DNA of 64,000 nucleotides, taken from Poriferisodalis sp965116245. GTDB lineage: Bacteria; Actinomycetota; Acidimicrobiia; Acidimicrobiales; Poriferisodalaceae. Shown here one piece after another: positions 51,910 through 60,316 of the stretch; position 1 is the first letter of the stretch; every line of letters begins with the position of its first letter. The notes beneath the pieces are model-generated. The model worked only from the letters and a program-made list of their open reading frames with translations. It made no database searches and was not told the DNA's origin. Made by a program: the position numbers and the translations under genes. The stretch covers positions 2,046,001 through 2,110,000 of the forward strand of contig OZ220497.1 in assembly GCA_965116245.1 (NCBI GenBank), read 5' to 3'.

Positions 51910-52596
51910 TCAGAGTTTCTCAAGCACTCCGCGCAGTATTGAGCGCCCCGAGTGAGCCGGGTCGCCGTCACGCGGCTCAACGCTGATGTCCACAACCGAA
52001 TACAAGGTTGGGTCGTAGCCCGATGGCACTGCAAGACTGCCCGGGTTTGCCGGATCCACAAGGCCAAGCGATACGAGGTCGGCGACTCCGCCTTGGTCGT
52101 CAGGCCGAATAAGCCAGGCCTCAAGGTCCGCGTCGGCTTCGGCGGCGGGAAGGTCTGCGTCGGTGAGCGCTATGCGGTGACGTCCGTTGCTCGCGATGAG
52201 TTCTGCGCCAGCCCGGGCTTGGGCGCCTAGTGGGTCGAAACTGTCCGAGTCGTAGGCGAGTGTTGTCTTGGCAATCAAGGTATCGGTGTCACCGCTAGCG
52301 ATTACCAATGCCGCAACACCGGCTATCACTAGCGCCGCAGCCGCAGCACTGGACCAGAAAACGCGCCTCGCCCTGCGCCTACGAGGCGCAAGTGGCACAA
52401 CGCGACCCTCGGGTTCTTCGTCGGGTCCGTCGCTCGCATGCACAGCCGACGAGATGCTGTCCCATACCGCGGGCGGCGGTTGCAGCATTTCGAGGTCTTC
52501 AGCGTTGAGTTCGCGCAGTTTCGCTTCGATCTCGCTCGCGTCGATCTCGTTTGCTTCGATCTCGGCATCGTCACGGCGATCAGGACGGTCACTCAT
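51910..52596 (-). CDS. RskA-like anti-sigma factor without zinc-finger motif
   Basis: About 228 residues from ATG at 52596. A charged N-terminal part (SEIEAKLRELNAEDLEML, PPPAVWDSISSAVHA), one membrane segment (SSAAAAALVIAGVAALVIA, about 83-101) and an extracytoplasmic RskA-type domain ending VVDISVEPRDGDPAHSGRSI. The HxxxCxxC zinc motif of many anti-sigma factors is absent. It overlaps the sigma gene stop by 8 nt. It should hold the sigma factor at the membrane until released. Confidence 0.82.
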   Translation of the reverse strand: MSDRPDRRDDAEIEANEIDASEIEAKLRELNAEDLEMLQPPPAVWDSISSAVHASDGPDEEPEGRVVPLAPRRRRARRVFWSSAAAAALVIAGVAALVIASGDTDTLIAKTTLAYDSDSFDPLGAQARAGAELIASNGRHRIALTDADLPAAEADADLEAWLIRPDDQGGVADLVSLGLVDPANPGSLAVPSGYDPTLYSVVDISVEPRDGDPAHSGRSILRGVLEKL

Positions 52597-53107
52597 CAGC
52601 CGACTCCTCTGCCGACTCCAGCAGATGGCGAATCTTCGCAAGACCGCGATAGATGGTGCTCTTGACTGTGCCGATTGGCAGCGAAGTCCTCTGCGCAATC
52701 TCCGAATGCGACCAGCCATCGAAATAGTGCATCTCGATTACCCGACGGGATTGTTCGGGTAGCCGGCGCAACGCTTCGGCGATCATCAGCCGTTCTGCTA
52801 TCTGGTCAATCTCGGCACGGGTCGGAATGTCGGCTGGTTCTTCGTCGGAGCGTCGCCGGGAGTGTCGTTGTTCGGCTCGGACGTTGTCGATGATCCGGTT
52901 CTTGGTGATCGTGACCAGCCAAGCGGCGAGGCTGCCCTTGGCAGGGTCGAACTTTTCGCGGCTCTTCCAAGCGCTGATGAACACCTCTTGAGTGACGTCG
53001 CTGGCGCGACTCTCGTCGAGCGTTCGGCGGCACAAGGTATACACGAGGTCGCCATAGCGGCGGTAGACCGCCTCGAGATCATTTTCCTCGCCCCAAGCGC
53101 ACGTCAT
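52589..53107 (-). CDS. ECF-family sigma factor (SigK-like)
   Basis: About 172 residues from ATG at 53107 (a GTG further upstream is possible). Region 2 DLVYTLCRRTLDESRASDVTQ and AWLVTITKNRIIDNVR; region 4 EALRRLPEQSRRVIEMHYF and SEIAQRTSLPIGTVKSTIYR. Gene order sigma, anti-sigma, with a FAS1 lipoprotein next door, is like SigK-RskA-MPT70/83 of Mycobacterium. It probably drives the FAS1 gene and itself. Confidence 0.9.
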   Translation of the reverse strand: MTCAWGEENDLEAVYRRYGDLVYTLCRRTLDESRASDVTQEVFISAWKSREKFDPAKGSLAAWLVTITKNRIIDNVRAEQRHSRRRSDEEPADIPTRAEIDQIAERLMIAEALRRLPEQSRRVIEMHYFDGWSHSEIAQRTSLPIGTVKSTIYRGLAKIRHLLESAEESADE

Positions 53108-53236
53108 CTCGGAGCCATCAGTTGGCTCCTCCGCTGAACGCCGCACGACGAGAGGGTAGCCAGGCACTCCCGCACACGAGATGCCGCCACTCTTGGCGAG
53201 TGTCGCTACCGCCGCCGCCGAGCGACTAAGCGCCTC

Positions 53237-53272
53237 GGCGGGCGGGCACCAGCGCAAGGGTGCCCGCCCGCC
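53237..53272 (-). terminator. 14-bp perfect hairpin between FAS1 and sigma genes
   Basis: GGCGGGCGGGCACC (53237-53250) and its exact reverse complement (53259-53272) flank the loop AGCGCAAG. Very stable, no U tract. It lies 16 bases beyond the FAS1 stop, so it may terminate or attenuate read-through from FAS1 into the sigma operon. Confidence 0.65.
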
Positions 53273-53287
53273 CAAGGCGATACCGGC

Positions 53288-54412
53288 CTACTCCCCCGAG
53301 GGTGGGAGCAGGACGGTGTCGATGACGTGGATGATGCCGTTTGAGGCTTCGATGTCGGTGGCGACGACGGTGGCGTTGTTGATCATCACTGAGTCGCCTT
53401 CAATGGTGATGGCTATTTCTGCGCCGTTGACTGTGGCGACGCTTTGGCCGTCGAGTGATACGACGACGTCGGCTGGGGCTTCGAGTGGCAACACGTGGTA
53501 TGTGAGGACTGCGGTAAGCAACTCAGTGTTGGCGAGCAGGTCTTCGGCAGTCACGTCTAGTGCTGCTAGTGCGGCTGCGAAGGCTTCCTCGGTGGGTGCG
53601 AGCACAGTGAACGGGCCCTCGCCGCTGAGCACCTCCACCAGGCCAGCCGCCTGAACCGCAGCTACCAGAGTTGGGAATGACCCGGACTCCACCGCGACCT
53701 CCACGACCGTGCCCAACATGTCCTCGGTCTCGTTCATTGCCTCTTCGGCCTGCTCAGCCTGGTCGTCAGCCGCTGTTTCTGTCATTGCAGGCGGGAGTAG
53801 GACGGTGTCGATGACGTGGATGATGCCGTTTGAGGCTTCGATGTCGGTGGCGACGACGGTGGCGTTGTTGATCATCACTGAGTCGCCTTCGATGGTGATG
53901 GCTATTTCTGCGCCGTTGACTGTGGCGACGCTTTGGCCGTCGAGTGATACCACGACATCGGCTGGGGCTTCGAGCGGCAACACGTGGTAGGTAAGTACCG
54001 CGGTAAGCAGCTCGGTGTTGGCGAGCAGTTCTTCAGCGGTCACGTTTAGTGCTGCGAGCGCGGCTGCGAAGGCTTCTTCGGTGGGTGCGAGCACTGTGAA
54101 TGGGCCTTCGCTGTTGAGTACGTCGACTAGTCCGGCGGCTTGAACTGCGGCTACCAGGGTTGGGAACGAACCCGACTCAACCGCGACCTCCACAATCGTG
54201 CCCAGCATTTCTTCGTCTGGTGGTGGTGTTTCCTCAGCAGGCATCGCCGCCTCGGTGGTTGGGGGTGACTCCATCGCGGTTGTCGCTACTTCAGTAGTGG
54301 CCGCTGCGGTCGAGCTTGGCTCCGCAGCGTCGTCGCTGTCACTGCCACAAGCAGCCGCGATCAGCACAGCCGACAGCAGGACTGCCGAGAATCGCATAGT
54401 TGTTTTGGACAT
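53288..54412 (-). CDS. Lipoprotein with two tandem fasciclin (FAS1) domains
   Basis: 374 residues from ATG at 54412 (GGAGAAG upstream). Lipobox LIAAAC (Cys22), a Thr/Ala/Pro/Glu linker, then two FAS1 domains, each with SFPTLVAAVQAAGLV, GPFTVLAPTEEAFAA, LLTAVLTYHVLP and GIIHVIDTVLLPP. FAS1 proteins mediate surface adhesion; mycobacterial MPT70/83 are the nearest functional parallel. The domains are nearly identical even at DNA level, indicating recent duplication or gene conversion. Likely under the neighbouring ECF sigma factor. Confidence 0.92.
   Translation of the reverse strand: MSKTTMRFSAVLLSAVLIAAACGSDSDDAAEPSSTAAATTEVATTAMESPPTTEAAMPAEETPPPDEEMLGTIVEVAVESGSFPTLVAAVQAAGLVDVLNSEGPFTVLAPTEEAFAAALAALNVTAEELLANTELLTAVLTYHVLPLEAPADVVVSLDGQSVATVNGAEIAITIEGDSVMINNATVVATDIEASNGIIHVIDTVLLPPAMTETAADDQAEQAEEAMNETEDMLGTVVEVAVESGSFPTLVAAVQAAGLVEVLSGEGPFTVLAPTEEAFAAALAALDVTAEDLLANTELLTAVLTYHVLPLEAPADVVVSLDGQSVATVNGAEIAITIEGDSVMINNATVVATDIEASNGIIHVIDTVLLPPSGE
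53299..54188. repeat. Near-identical direct repeat encoding the two FAS1 domains
   Basis: The block 53299-53700 recurs at about 53785-54188. The stretch from GACGGTGTCGATGACGTGGA through the codons for the VAVATNGAE region is almost unchanged over 150 bases, with more differences toward the domain N-termini. Confidence 0.8.
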
Positions 54413-54540
54413 GTTTTCTTCTCCAAGTGTTGGGGAACTTGGGTCTGAGTACGCAACGACTAGCGGGAACGGTTGCAACCGATTTAGAGTCTCCCAGTCG
54501 TGGATCGCCTGGCGGCGCAAAGGTTCCGCCTAGTGTGATG

Positions 54541-54604
54541 GGCCACCAGGAGATCGGCCTCCAGGGGATGAGTCTCCACGAGATGAGTTCCCACGAGATG
54601 AGTC
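54541..54604. repeat. Four degenerate 15-bp tandem repeats upstream of the MBL gene
   Basis: Units at 54541, 54556, 54571 and 54586 converge to AGTCTCCACGAGATG. They sit between the FAS1 promoter region and the MBL-fold gene. Open in one frame as a pentapeptide series (MSLHE, MSSHE). Confidence 0.75.
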
Positions 54605-54677
54605 ACTAGAGAGGCGAAGCAGACTTGCTTTGGCCTCACCTTTTGCTGAGAACAGACTTGCTACCGAAAGGCCTGCC

Positions 54678-54713
54678 ATGGACGACCTGCAATGGACGGA
54701 CGACCTGCAATGG
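54678..54713. repeat. Tandem 18-bp repeat at the MBL gene start
   Basis: GACGACCTGCAATGG is repeated 18 bases apart, so two in-frame ATG codons (54692 and 54710) lie in repeat copies before the MBL coding region. Confidence 0.65.
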
Positions 54714-55531
54714 AAATAGTGCTCACAGGCACGGGCTCCCCGATTCCAGACGCCAATCGAGCTGGCCCTTCGTCGCTCGTAAAGGCTGACAACACCCACA
54801 TTCTTGTGGATGCTGGTAGGGGAGTGGTGATGCGAATGGCTGGCGCTGGCTCAATGCCAGCGTTCTTGGGCGCTGTGTTGATTACCCACCTCCACTCTGA
54901 CCATGTGTGTGCTCTCAATGACATCATCACCACGCATTGGGTGATGACTCAGGGCAACGCCACCTTGGCGATCTACGGCCCGCCGGGTACCGCTCGTTTC
55001 GTGGAGCGGCAAATGCACGCACTCGAAGCCGACATCGGGTATCGGATTGAACATCACGACGTGCTGACCAAGGGCCCGCAGTTTGAGGTCACTGAGCTTG
55101 AGCCGGGAGATGCGTTCGATGTCAATGATGTCTTGGTCACTACGGCCGCCACCGAGCACTCACCGGTGAAGCCGACCGTCGGTTTCCGTCTTGAACATGA
55201 AGGGTCCACTGCTGCACTGGTCGGCGACACCATCCCATGTGATGGTGTGGATGAGCTAGCCCTTGGCACCGACGTCTACGTGCAAACCGTGATTCGCCAT
55301 GACCTAGTGCAACAGATCCCGAACGAGATGATGCAGGACATCCTCAGTTACCACTCAAGCGTCGTTGATGCCGCGCAGACTTCTACGCGGGTCGGCGTGA
55401 AGCGTCTGGCGCTGACCCATATGGTGCCAGCCCCAACACCCGACCAGTACCCGGAGTGGAGAGCCCAAGCAGCGGAGCACTACAAAGGCGAGATCATCAT
55501 CGGGGACGATCTAACCACCATCACCGTCTGA
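54710..55531 (+). CDS. MBL-fold metallo-hydrolase (RNase Z/arylsulfatase-like)
   Basis: About 273 residues from the ATG at 54710, giving MEIVLTGTGSPIPDANRAG; ATG 54692 would add six. Zinc ligands are in ITHLHSDHVCA (HxHxDH), TTAATEHSPVKPT and the Asp of ALVGDTIP, with a last His in LALTHMVPAP. The fold and LTGTGSP start resemble the RNase Z-like subgroup, yet many such proteins act on small esters. No signal peptide, so cytoplasmic. Confidence 0.85.
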   Translation: MEIVLTGTGSPIPDANRAGPSSLVKADNTHILVDAGRGVVMRMAGAGSMPAFLGAVLITHLHSDHVCALNDIITTHWVMTQGNATLAIYGPPGTARFVERQMHALEADIGYRIEHHDVLTKGPQFEVTELEPGDAFDVNDVLVTTAATEHSPVKPTVGFRLEHEGSTAALVGDTIPCDGVDELALGTDVYVQTVIRHDLVQQIPNEMMQDILSYHSSVVDAAQTSTRVGVKRLALTHMVPAPTPDQYPEWRAQAAEHYKGEIIIGDDLTTITV

Positions 55532-55691
55532 AAGTCGGTCTCATCTCGATATGGGCCTTGCGACTAGCTGTTGTGGAATCAAACGTGCTTGGGTTGAGCG
55601 GCATTCCGCAACCGATCGTCGACACGGTAGGTGTAGTCAGCGCATTCTGCAGTCAAAGGCCCAGTCGCTTGTAGGCGAGCGAGTACTGCGG

Positions 55692-57425
55692 CTACGGCAC
55701 GTCGGTTTGGCCGTGGCCGTTCCCGCCCCAGCAGACGATCTGGCCGTTGACGCGCAACGCGCAGGAAAATCCTCCTATTTCGTTCAGCTCGGCATCACGG
55801 TGAAAGCCTACGTCGACGGCGATGAAGACTCCATCAGGCTCGTCGCTTTCGCCATACTCGTTTAAACCCCAGCACACTATCTTGCCGTTCGTGCGTAGAG
55901 CACAAGTGTTATAGGGGCCAACCGTGATGGCAGTGTAGGTCCCGTCGGGTCCATCAGTATCCCCAGAGCCCCAGCAGGCCACTTTGCCGTTAGTGCGCAG
56001 CCCGCACGTGCGCTGGAGTGCGGCTGCGATGGCGGTGTAGGTGCCGTCGGGCACATCAGTATCCCCGGCGCCCCAGCAGACCACTTTGCCGTTTATGCCT
56101 AAGGCACATGTGTGCCATTCTCCCGCTGTGATGGCGGTGTAGGTCCCGTCGGGCAAATCGCCCCCCGCGGAGCCCCAGCAGGCCACTTTGCCATTAGTGC
56201 CTAAGGCACATGCGTGCCATTCTCCCGCTGTGATGGCAGTGTAGGTCCCGTCGGGTACATCAGTTTGCCCTAGGCTGTTGTCGCCCCAGCAGGCCACTTT
56301 GCCGTTCGTTCTTAGACCGCAAGAGTTGTGGTAGCTGGCTGTGATGGCGGTGTAGGTCCCGTCGGGTACATCAGTTTGCCCTAGGCTGTTGTCGCCCCAG
56401 CAGGTTATTCTGCCGTTCGTGCGTAGACCGCAAGCGTGCCCGTATGAGGCTGTGATGGTGGTGTAGATCCCGTCAGGGACATTAGTTTGCCCTTGGCTGT
56501 TGTCGCCCCAGCAGGTCACTTTGCCGTTCGTGCGCAGGCCGCAAGCGAATTCGCCGTGGGCTGAGATGGCTGTGTAGCCGTCGGCGCGTTGTCCGACTAG
56601 GTGTGCGGTCGTCCAGCGGTCGGCACCGGCGATGCGCGCCATGTTGGGCTTGTTTACTTTCGCGTCTGGTACCGATGCGGTGCCTCCAACGATGAATCCG
56701 CCTGGTGCGGCAGCTTTGAGGCGCTGACTTTGCGCTGCGGGTATGTCACCGTTTCGTGCTCCGGCAAGGATCACACAGTTAGTACCAACTACGCCTGCCA
56801 GGCTGATCGCGCTGTAGATGTCCGATTGAGCCGCAGCATCCGAACCAACGACAATCGGAACCGCCGCTGTGCAGTCGGAGCTGAGCCATCCCTCAGCACC
56901 TGAGATGTGCGCCCCAGCCGATTGGACTTCTTTGGAATCCGATTTGGACGGTGGGTCCGCGATTCTGGTGGGGTCTGAACCGGCTGCTATAGCGCCGACT
57001 TGTTGCGCGGTGGCCCAACGGTCTGATCCTCCGATTCGCTGCAGTTGACGTCCAGGTTTGCTGAACTTGGCCGTCGGTACCGCAGCTTCACCACCGACCA
57101 CATAGCCCTTCAAGTCTGCAGCATCAAGACGCGCTCGCTGCACGGCGGCCATACTGCCGTCGCGGGCACCGGCGAGGATCACGCAAGCAGTGTCGATAGC
57201 TCCGGCTAGGGTAATGGCGCTGTATATATCGGATTGAGCCATCGCGTCGGAACCGACTACGATGGGCTCTTCGCCATCGCAATCAGACTCGGTCCACGCT
57301 TCTGCGCCGCTCAGGTATGCGTTCTTTGATTGCGCGCTTGCCAAGGCTGGCACCAAAACGACCAACGAGACGACTAGCGCCGCAACGACAGCAACAGCGG
57401 CTGAAATAGTGCTGAATCTAGCCAT
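55692..57425 (-). CDS. Secreted protein with cell-wall-binding-like modules and RCC1-type repeats
   Basis: About 577 residues from ATG at 57425. A signal sequence (AVAVVAALVVSLVVLVPALASA) is followed by two modules of about 140 residues beginning LSGAEAWTESDC and ISGAEGWLSSDC, each containing PIVVGSDA, SDIYSAI and CVILAGAR, which resembles cell-wall-binding repeat 2 domains. Then come about eight RCC1-type repeats of 35-40 residues around CGLRTNGKVTCWGDNS and PDGTYTAI, forming a propeller. The last repeat is degenerate. Probably a surface or adhesive protein. The module assignment is from pattern only. Confidence 0.75.
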   Translation of the reverse strand: MARFSTISAAVAVVAALVVSLVVLVPALASAQSKNAYLSGAEAWTESDCDGEEPIVVGSDAMAQSDIYSAITLAGAIDTACVILAGARDGSMAAVQRARLDAADLKGYVVGGEAAVPTAKFSKPGRQLQRIGGSDRWATAQQVGAIAAGSDPTRIADPPSKSDSKEVQSAGAHISGAEGWLSSDCTAAVPIVVGSDAAAQSDIYSAISLAGVVGTNCVILAGARNGDIPAAQSQRLKAAAPGGFIVGGTASVPDAKVNKPNMARIAGADRWTTAHLVGQRADGYTAISAHGEFACGLRTNGKVTCWGDNSQGQTNVPDGIYTTITASYGHACGLRTNGRITCWGDNSLGQTDVPDGTYTAITASYHNSCGLRTNGKVACWGDNSLGQTDVPDGTYTAITAGEWHACALGTNGKVACWGSAGGDLPDGTYTAITAGEWHTCALGINGKVVCWGAGDTDVPDGTYTAIAAALQRTCGLRTNGKVACWGSGDTDGPDGTYTAITVGPYNTCALRTNGKIVCWGLNEYGESDEPDGVFIAVDVGFHRDAELNEIGGFSCALRVNGQIVCWGGNGHGQTDVP

Positions 57426-57669
57426 TAGTCGAATCTTGGGCGGAGGAGTGGTCAGAGCACCTCCTAAAGACAACACCCGTGAACTGCTGCCGCGTGTATC
57501 TGACCATTCCAACATAGCCAACTCCCTTACAAAGGTCGCTTAGTATCTAGCGGTTGCCACCAAGACTCAACGAAACAGCAACATGCACATTGAGGATGCA
57601 CTATTGCTCTGAACGTCAGATCGCCCTATGCGACTACATTAGCGCGAACAAGGTACCATCATTGTTGCC

Positions 57670-57921
57670 ATGGCCGTCAAGAAGCTCTCTGTTGCCCTGG
57701 ATGAGTCAGTGGCTGCGGGTGCCGTGTCCGCTGCCGAGTTACACGGCGTGAGTTTGTCGGCGTGGATCAATGCTGCGGTCGAGCGGGCACTGAAGATAGA
57801 GGCTGGCCTGGCTGAGGTTCGGGCCCGGGCAGCAGCAAACGGTAGCTTTACTGCCGAAGAGTTGGCATGGGCCGACTCAGTGCTTGACGCCCATGCTGAG
57901 CGCACTCAGCGCATCGGATAG
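57670..57921 (+). CDS. Antitoxin-type small ribbon-helix-helix protein
   Basis: 83 residues: KKLSVALDESVAAGAVSAAE and GVSLSAWINAAVERALKIEA match VapB-type antitoxins, with a helical toxin-binding tail ending FTAEELAWADSVLD. No toxin follows; the next 140 bases hold no convincing frame before copA. Confidence 0.7.
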   Translation: MAVKKLSVALDESVAAGAVSAAELHGVSLSAWINAAVERALKIEAGLAEVRARAAANGSFTAEELAWADSVLDAHAERTQRIG

Positions 57922-58061
57922 AGCAGCAAGCGCCACTAATGGCATTGGCGCGTTGTTCGCAGCAGCGCCAATTGCTCGGACGCTTAGCCAGCTAAAGGGG
58001 AGAGCGCTTGATTGTGTGAAGCCGGTGCCGCACTTTGATTTCTGCTCTCTAGTGTGGTGTT

Positions 58062-60224
58062 GTGGCCACGGCGACCGTCCGAGCCGATTTGGCAATCGGC
58101 GGGATGACGTGCGCGGCGTGCGCTAGCCGGATTCAGCATCGGTTAGACCAGATGCCTGCCGTGGCGGTGGCTCAAGTGAATTTCGTTACGGGCCAAGCCA
58201 CCATCACTCACGACGGTTCGCTTGACCCAGAGCAGGTGGCGTCAGCGGTAACTGCGCTGGGTTACTCGGTCGTCGCCGGTGACGAGGGCGAAGTAGCCGA
58301 ACAGCGTCGTGAGTCGGCGTTGCGGGCCCGGCTGGTCGTGGGGGCTGTGCTGACTGTTCCAGCGGCTCTGGTTTCGATGGTGCCGGTGCTGCAGTTCGGG
58401 GGCTGGAAGTGGGTGGTTGCTGCGCTGGCGAGCATGGTGATCTTGGGGGCGGGGTGGCCGTTTCATCGAACAGCGGCACTGAATCTTCGGCACGGCTTCA
58501 CCACAACCATGGACACTCTCGTCTCGATGGGGTCGCTTTCGGCGCTGGCGTGGTCGGTGACGGTGCTCGCCACCGGCAGTGCCTCTGATCATGTGTATTT
58601 CGAGACGGGCGCTGTCATCGTCACACTGATCTTGCTGGGTAAGTGGCTGGAGTTGCGGGCCAAGCACCGTTCGGGTGATGCGATTCGGGCTTTGGCCGAA
58701 CTGGGTGTAAGCACGGCTCGCTTGGTTGATGGCCGTGAGATCGCGGTCGCTGAGCTAGCGCCTGGGATGCGCTTCGTGGTGCGACCCGGAGACAGGATTT
58801 GCACCGATGGAGTGATCGTGGAGGGGCACTCTGCGGTGGATGCCTCAATGGTGACGGGCGAACCCGTGCCAGTTGAGGTCGGACCTGGCGATGAAGTGAT
58901 CGGCTCCACCCTCAACGCTAACGGCATGCTCGTCGTGGAGGCGACGAAGGTGGGTGCCGACACTGCCCTAGCTCAGATCATCCGGCTGGTTAACCGAGCA
59001 CAGGGCAGTCGAGCGAAGGCGCAGCGTCTCGCCGACCGGGTGGCTGCTGTTTTTGTGCCAGTCGCCATCGCCGCAGGGATCGTTGCATTGGCTCTTCAAC
59101 TGGCGCTAGGCAGTGCTGTCAGTGCCGCTGTGAGCGCGGCGGTGGCGGTGCTGATAATCGCCTGTCCGTGTGCGCTGGGTCTGGCTACCCCTTTGGCGAT
59201 CATGGTGGGTACCGGGCGCGGTGCTCAGCTTGGTGTGATCATCAAAGGAGGCGAAGTCCTTGAGGACACGCAGTCGGTGGTCGAGGTGCTAATGGACAAG
59301 ACCGGCACCATCACCGAGGGTGCCATGCGGCTGGTTGATGTCCGCTCGGGGGAACTCTCGGCTGCCGAACAAGCCGAAGTACATCAACTAGCTGCTTCCG
59401 CTGAGGCAGTGTCGAATCATCCGATAGCTCAAGCCATCGCGGGCTCGCTAAGCCGTCTGGACGATCTGGCCGATCTGGGCGACGTCAAGGACGTTGAGAT
59501 GCGTCCGGGCTTCGGTGTCACTGCCAAGGTTCGCGGCGTCGAGATTCGTGTGGGCCGCCGCAGCTTGTTCGATGCTGTGCCTGTGACGCTTGAATCGCTC
59601 GTTGCTGACGCCGAAGCGACTGGGGCGACCGCTGTTCTGGCAGGCCGCGGCGGCATCGCCGAGATTGTCTTGGTGGTTACCGATCAAATCAAGCCGACTT
59701 CGGCCGAGGCGATCGCAGCGCTACGAGCACAAGGACTAGCCACAACGCTGGTCACCGGCGACAACCAACGCAATGCTCGCAGGATCGCCTCCGAGGTCGG
59801 CATTGATTCTGTGATCGCCGAGGTCTACCCCGATGGCAAGGTAGCCGCCGTGCAGCGGCTCCAGGCCAGCGGCAAGCGAGTGGCCATGGTGGGTGACGGC
59901 CTAAATGACGCTCCAGCTCTCGCCCAGGCCGATCTTGGCATTGCTGTTGGCACGGGTACAGATGTAGCAATCGAGGCTTCGGACCTCACGGTTGTGAGTG
60001 GCGATCTGCGCGCCGTGATAGACGCCATCGCGCTAGCGCGTCGTACGCTCTCAACTATCAGGGTCAACCTGTTTTGGGCATTTGCCTACAACGCGGCTGC
60101 GATTCCGCTTGCAGCGTTGGGCATCTTGAACCCGATGATCGCTGCGGGAGCGATGGGCGCGTCCTCACTGTTCGTCGTTACGAATAGCTTACGACTGAGA
60201 CATTTTCGGAGCTGTCGCACCTAG
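58062..60224 (+). CDS. copA: Copper-translocating P1B-type ATPase
   Basis: 720 residues from a GTG. An N-terminal metal-binding domain with GMTCAAC (14-20), eight membrane helices, the phosphatase motif TGEP, the ion-path motif CPC in IIACPCALGLATP, phosphorylation DKTGTIT and GDGLNDAPAL. CPC and one CxxC point to Cu(I) export. The HP motif is in SNHPIAQAIA. It is a single gene; no CsoR or CopZ lies next to it. Confidence 0.93.
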   Translation: MATATVRADLAIGGMTCAACASRIQHRLDQMPAVAVAQVNFVTGQATITHDGSLDPEQVASAVTALGYSVVAGDEGEVAEQRRESALRARLVVGAVLTVPAALVSMVPVLQFGGWKWVVAALASMVILGAGWPFHRTAALNLRHGFTTTMDTLVSMGSLSALAWSVTVLATGSASDHVYFETGAVIVTLILLGKWLELRAKHRSGDAIRALAELGVSTARLVDGREIAVAELAPGMRFVVRPGDRICTDGVIVEGHSAVDASMVTGEPVPVEVGPGDEVIGSTLNANGMLVVEATKVGADTALAQIIRLVNRAQGSRAKAQRLADRVAAVFVPVAIAAGIVALALQLALGSAVSAAVSAAVAVLIIACPCALGLATPLAIMVGTGRGAQLGVIIKGGEVLEDTQSVVEVLMDKTGTITEGAMRLVDVRSGELSAAEQAEVHQLAASAEAVSNHPIAQAIAGSLSRLDDLADLGDVKDVEMRPGFGVTAKVRGVEIRVGRRSLFDAVPVTLESLVADAEATGATAVLAGRGGIAEIVLVVTDQIKPTSAEAIAALRAQGLATTLVTGDNQRNARRIASEVGIDSVIAEVYPDGKVAAVQRLQASGKRVAMVGDGLNDAPALAQADLGIAVGTGTDVAIEASDLTVVSGDLRAVIDAIALARRTLSTIRVNLFWAFAYNAAAIPLAALGILNPMIAAGAMGASSLFVVTNSLRLRHFRSCRT

Positions 60225-60316
60225 CCAGTCCATAATCGGGCCAGACTCCCGAGGCCAGCACCAACAAGAAGCCAGCATCAAAACCAAAACAGCCGAACCA
60301 ATCAGGAGGCGCAAAG

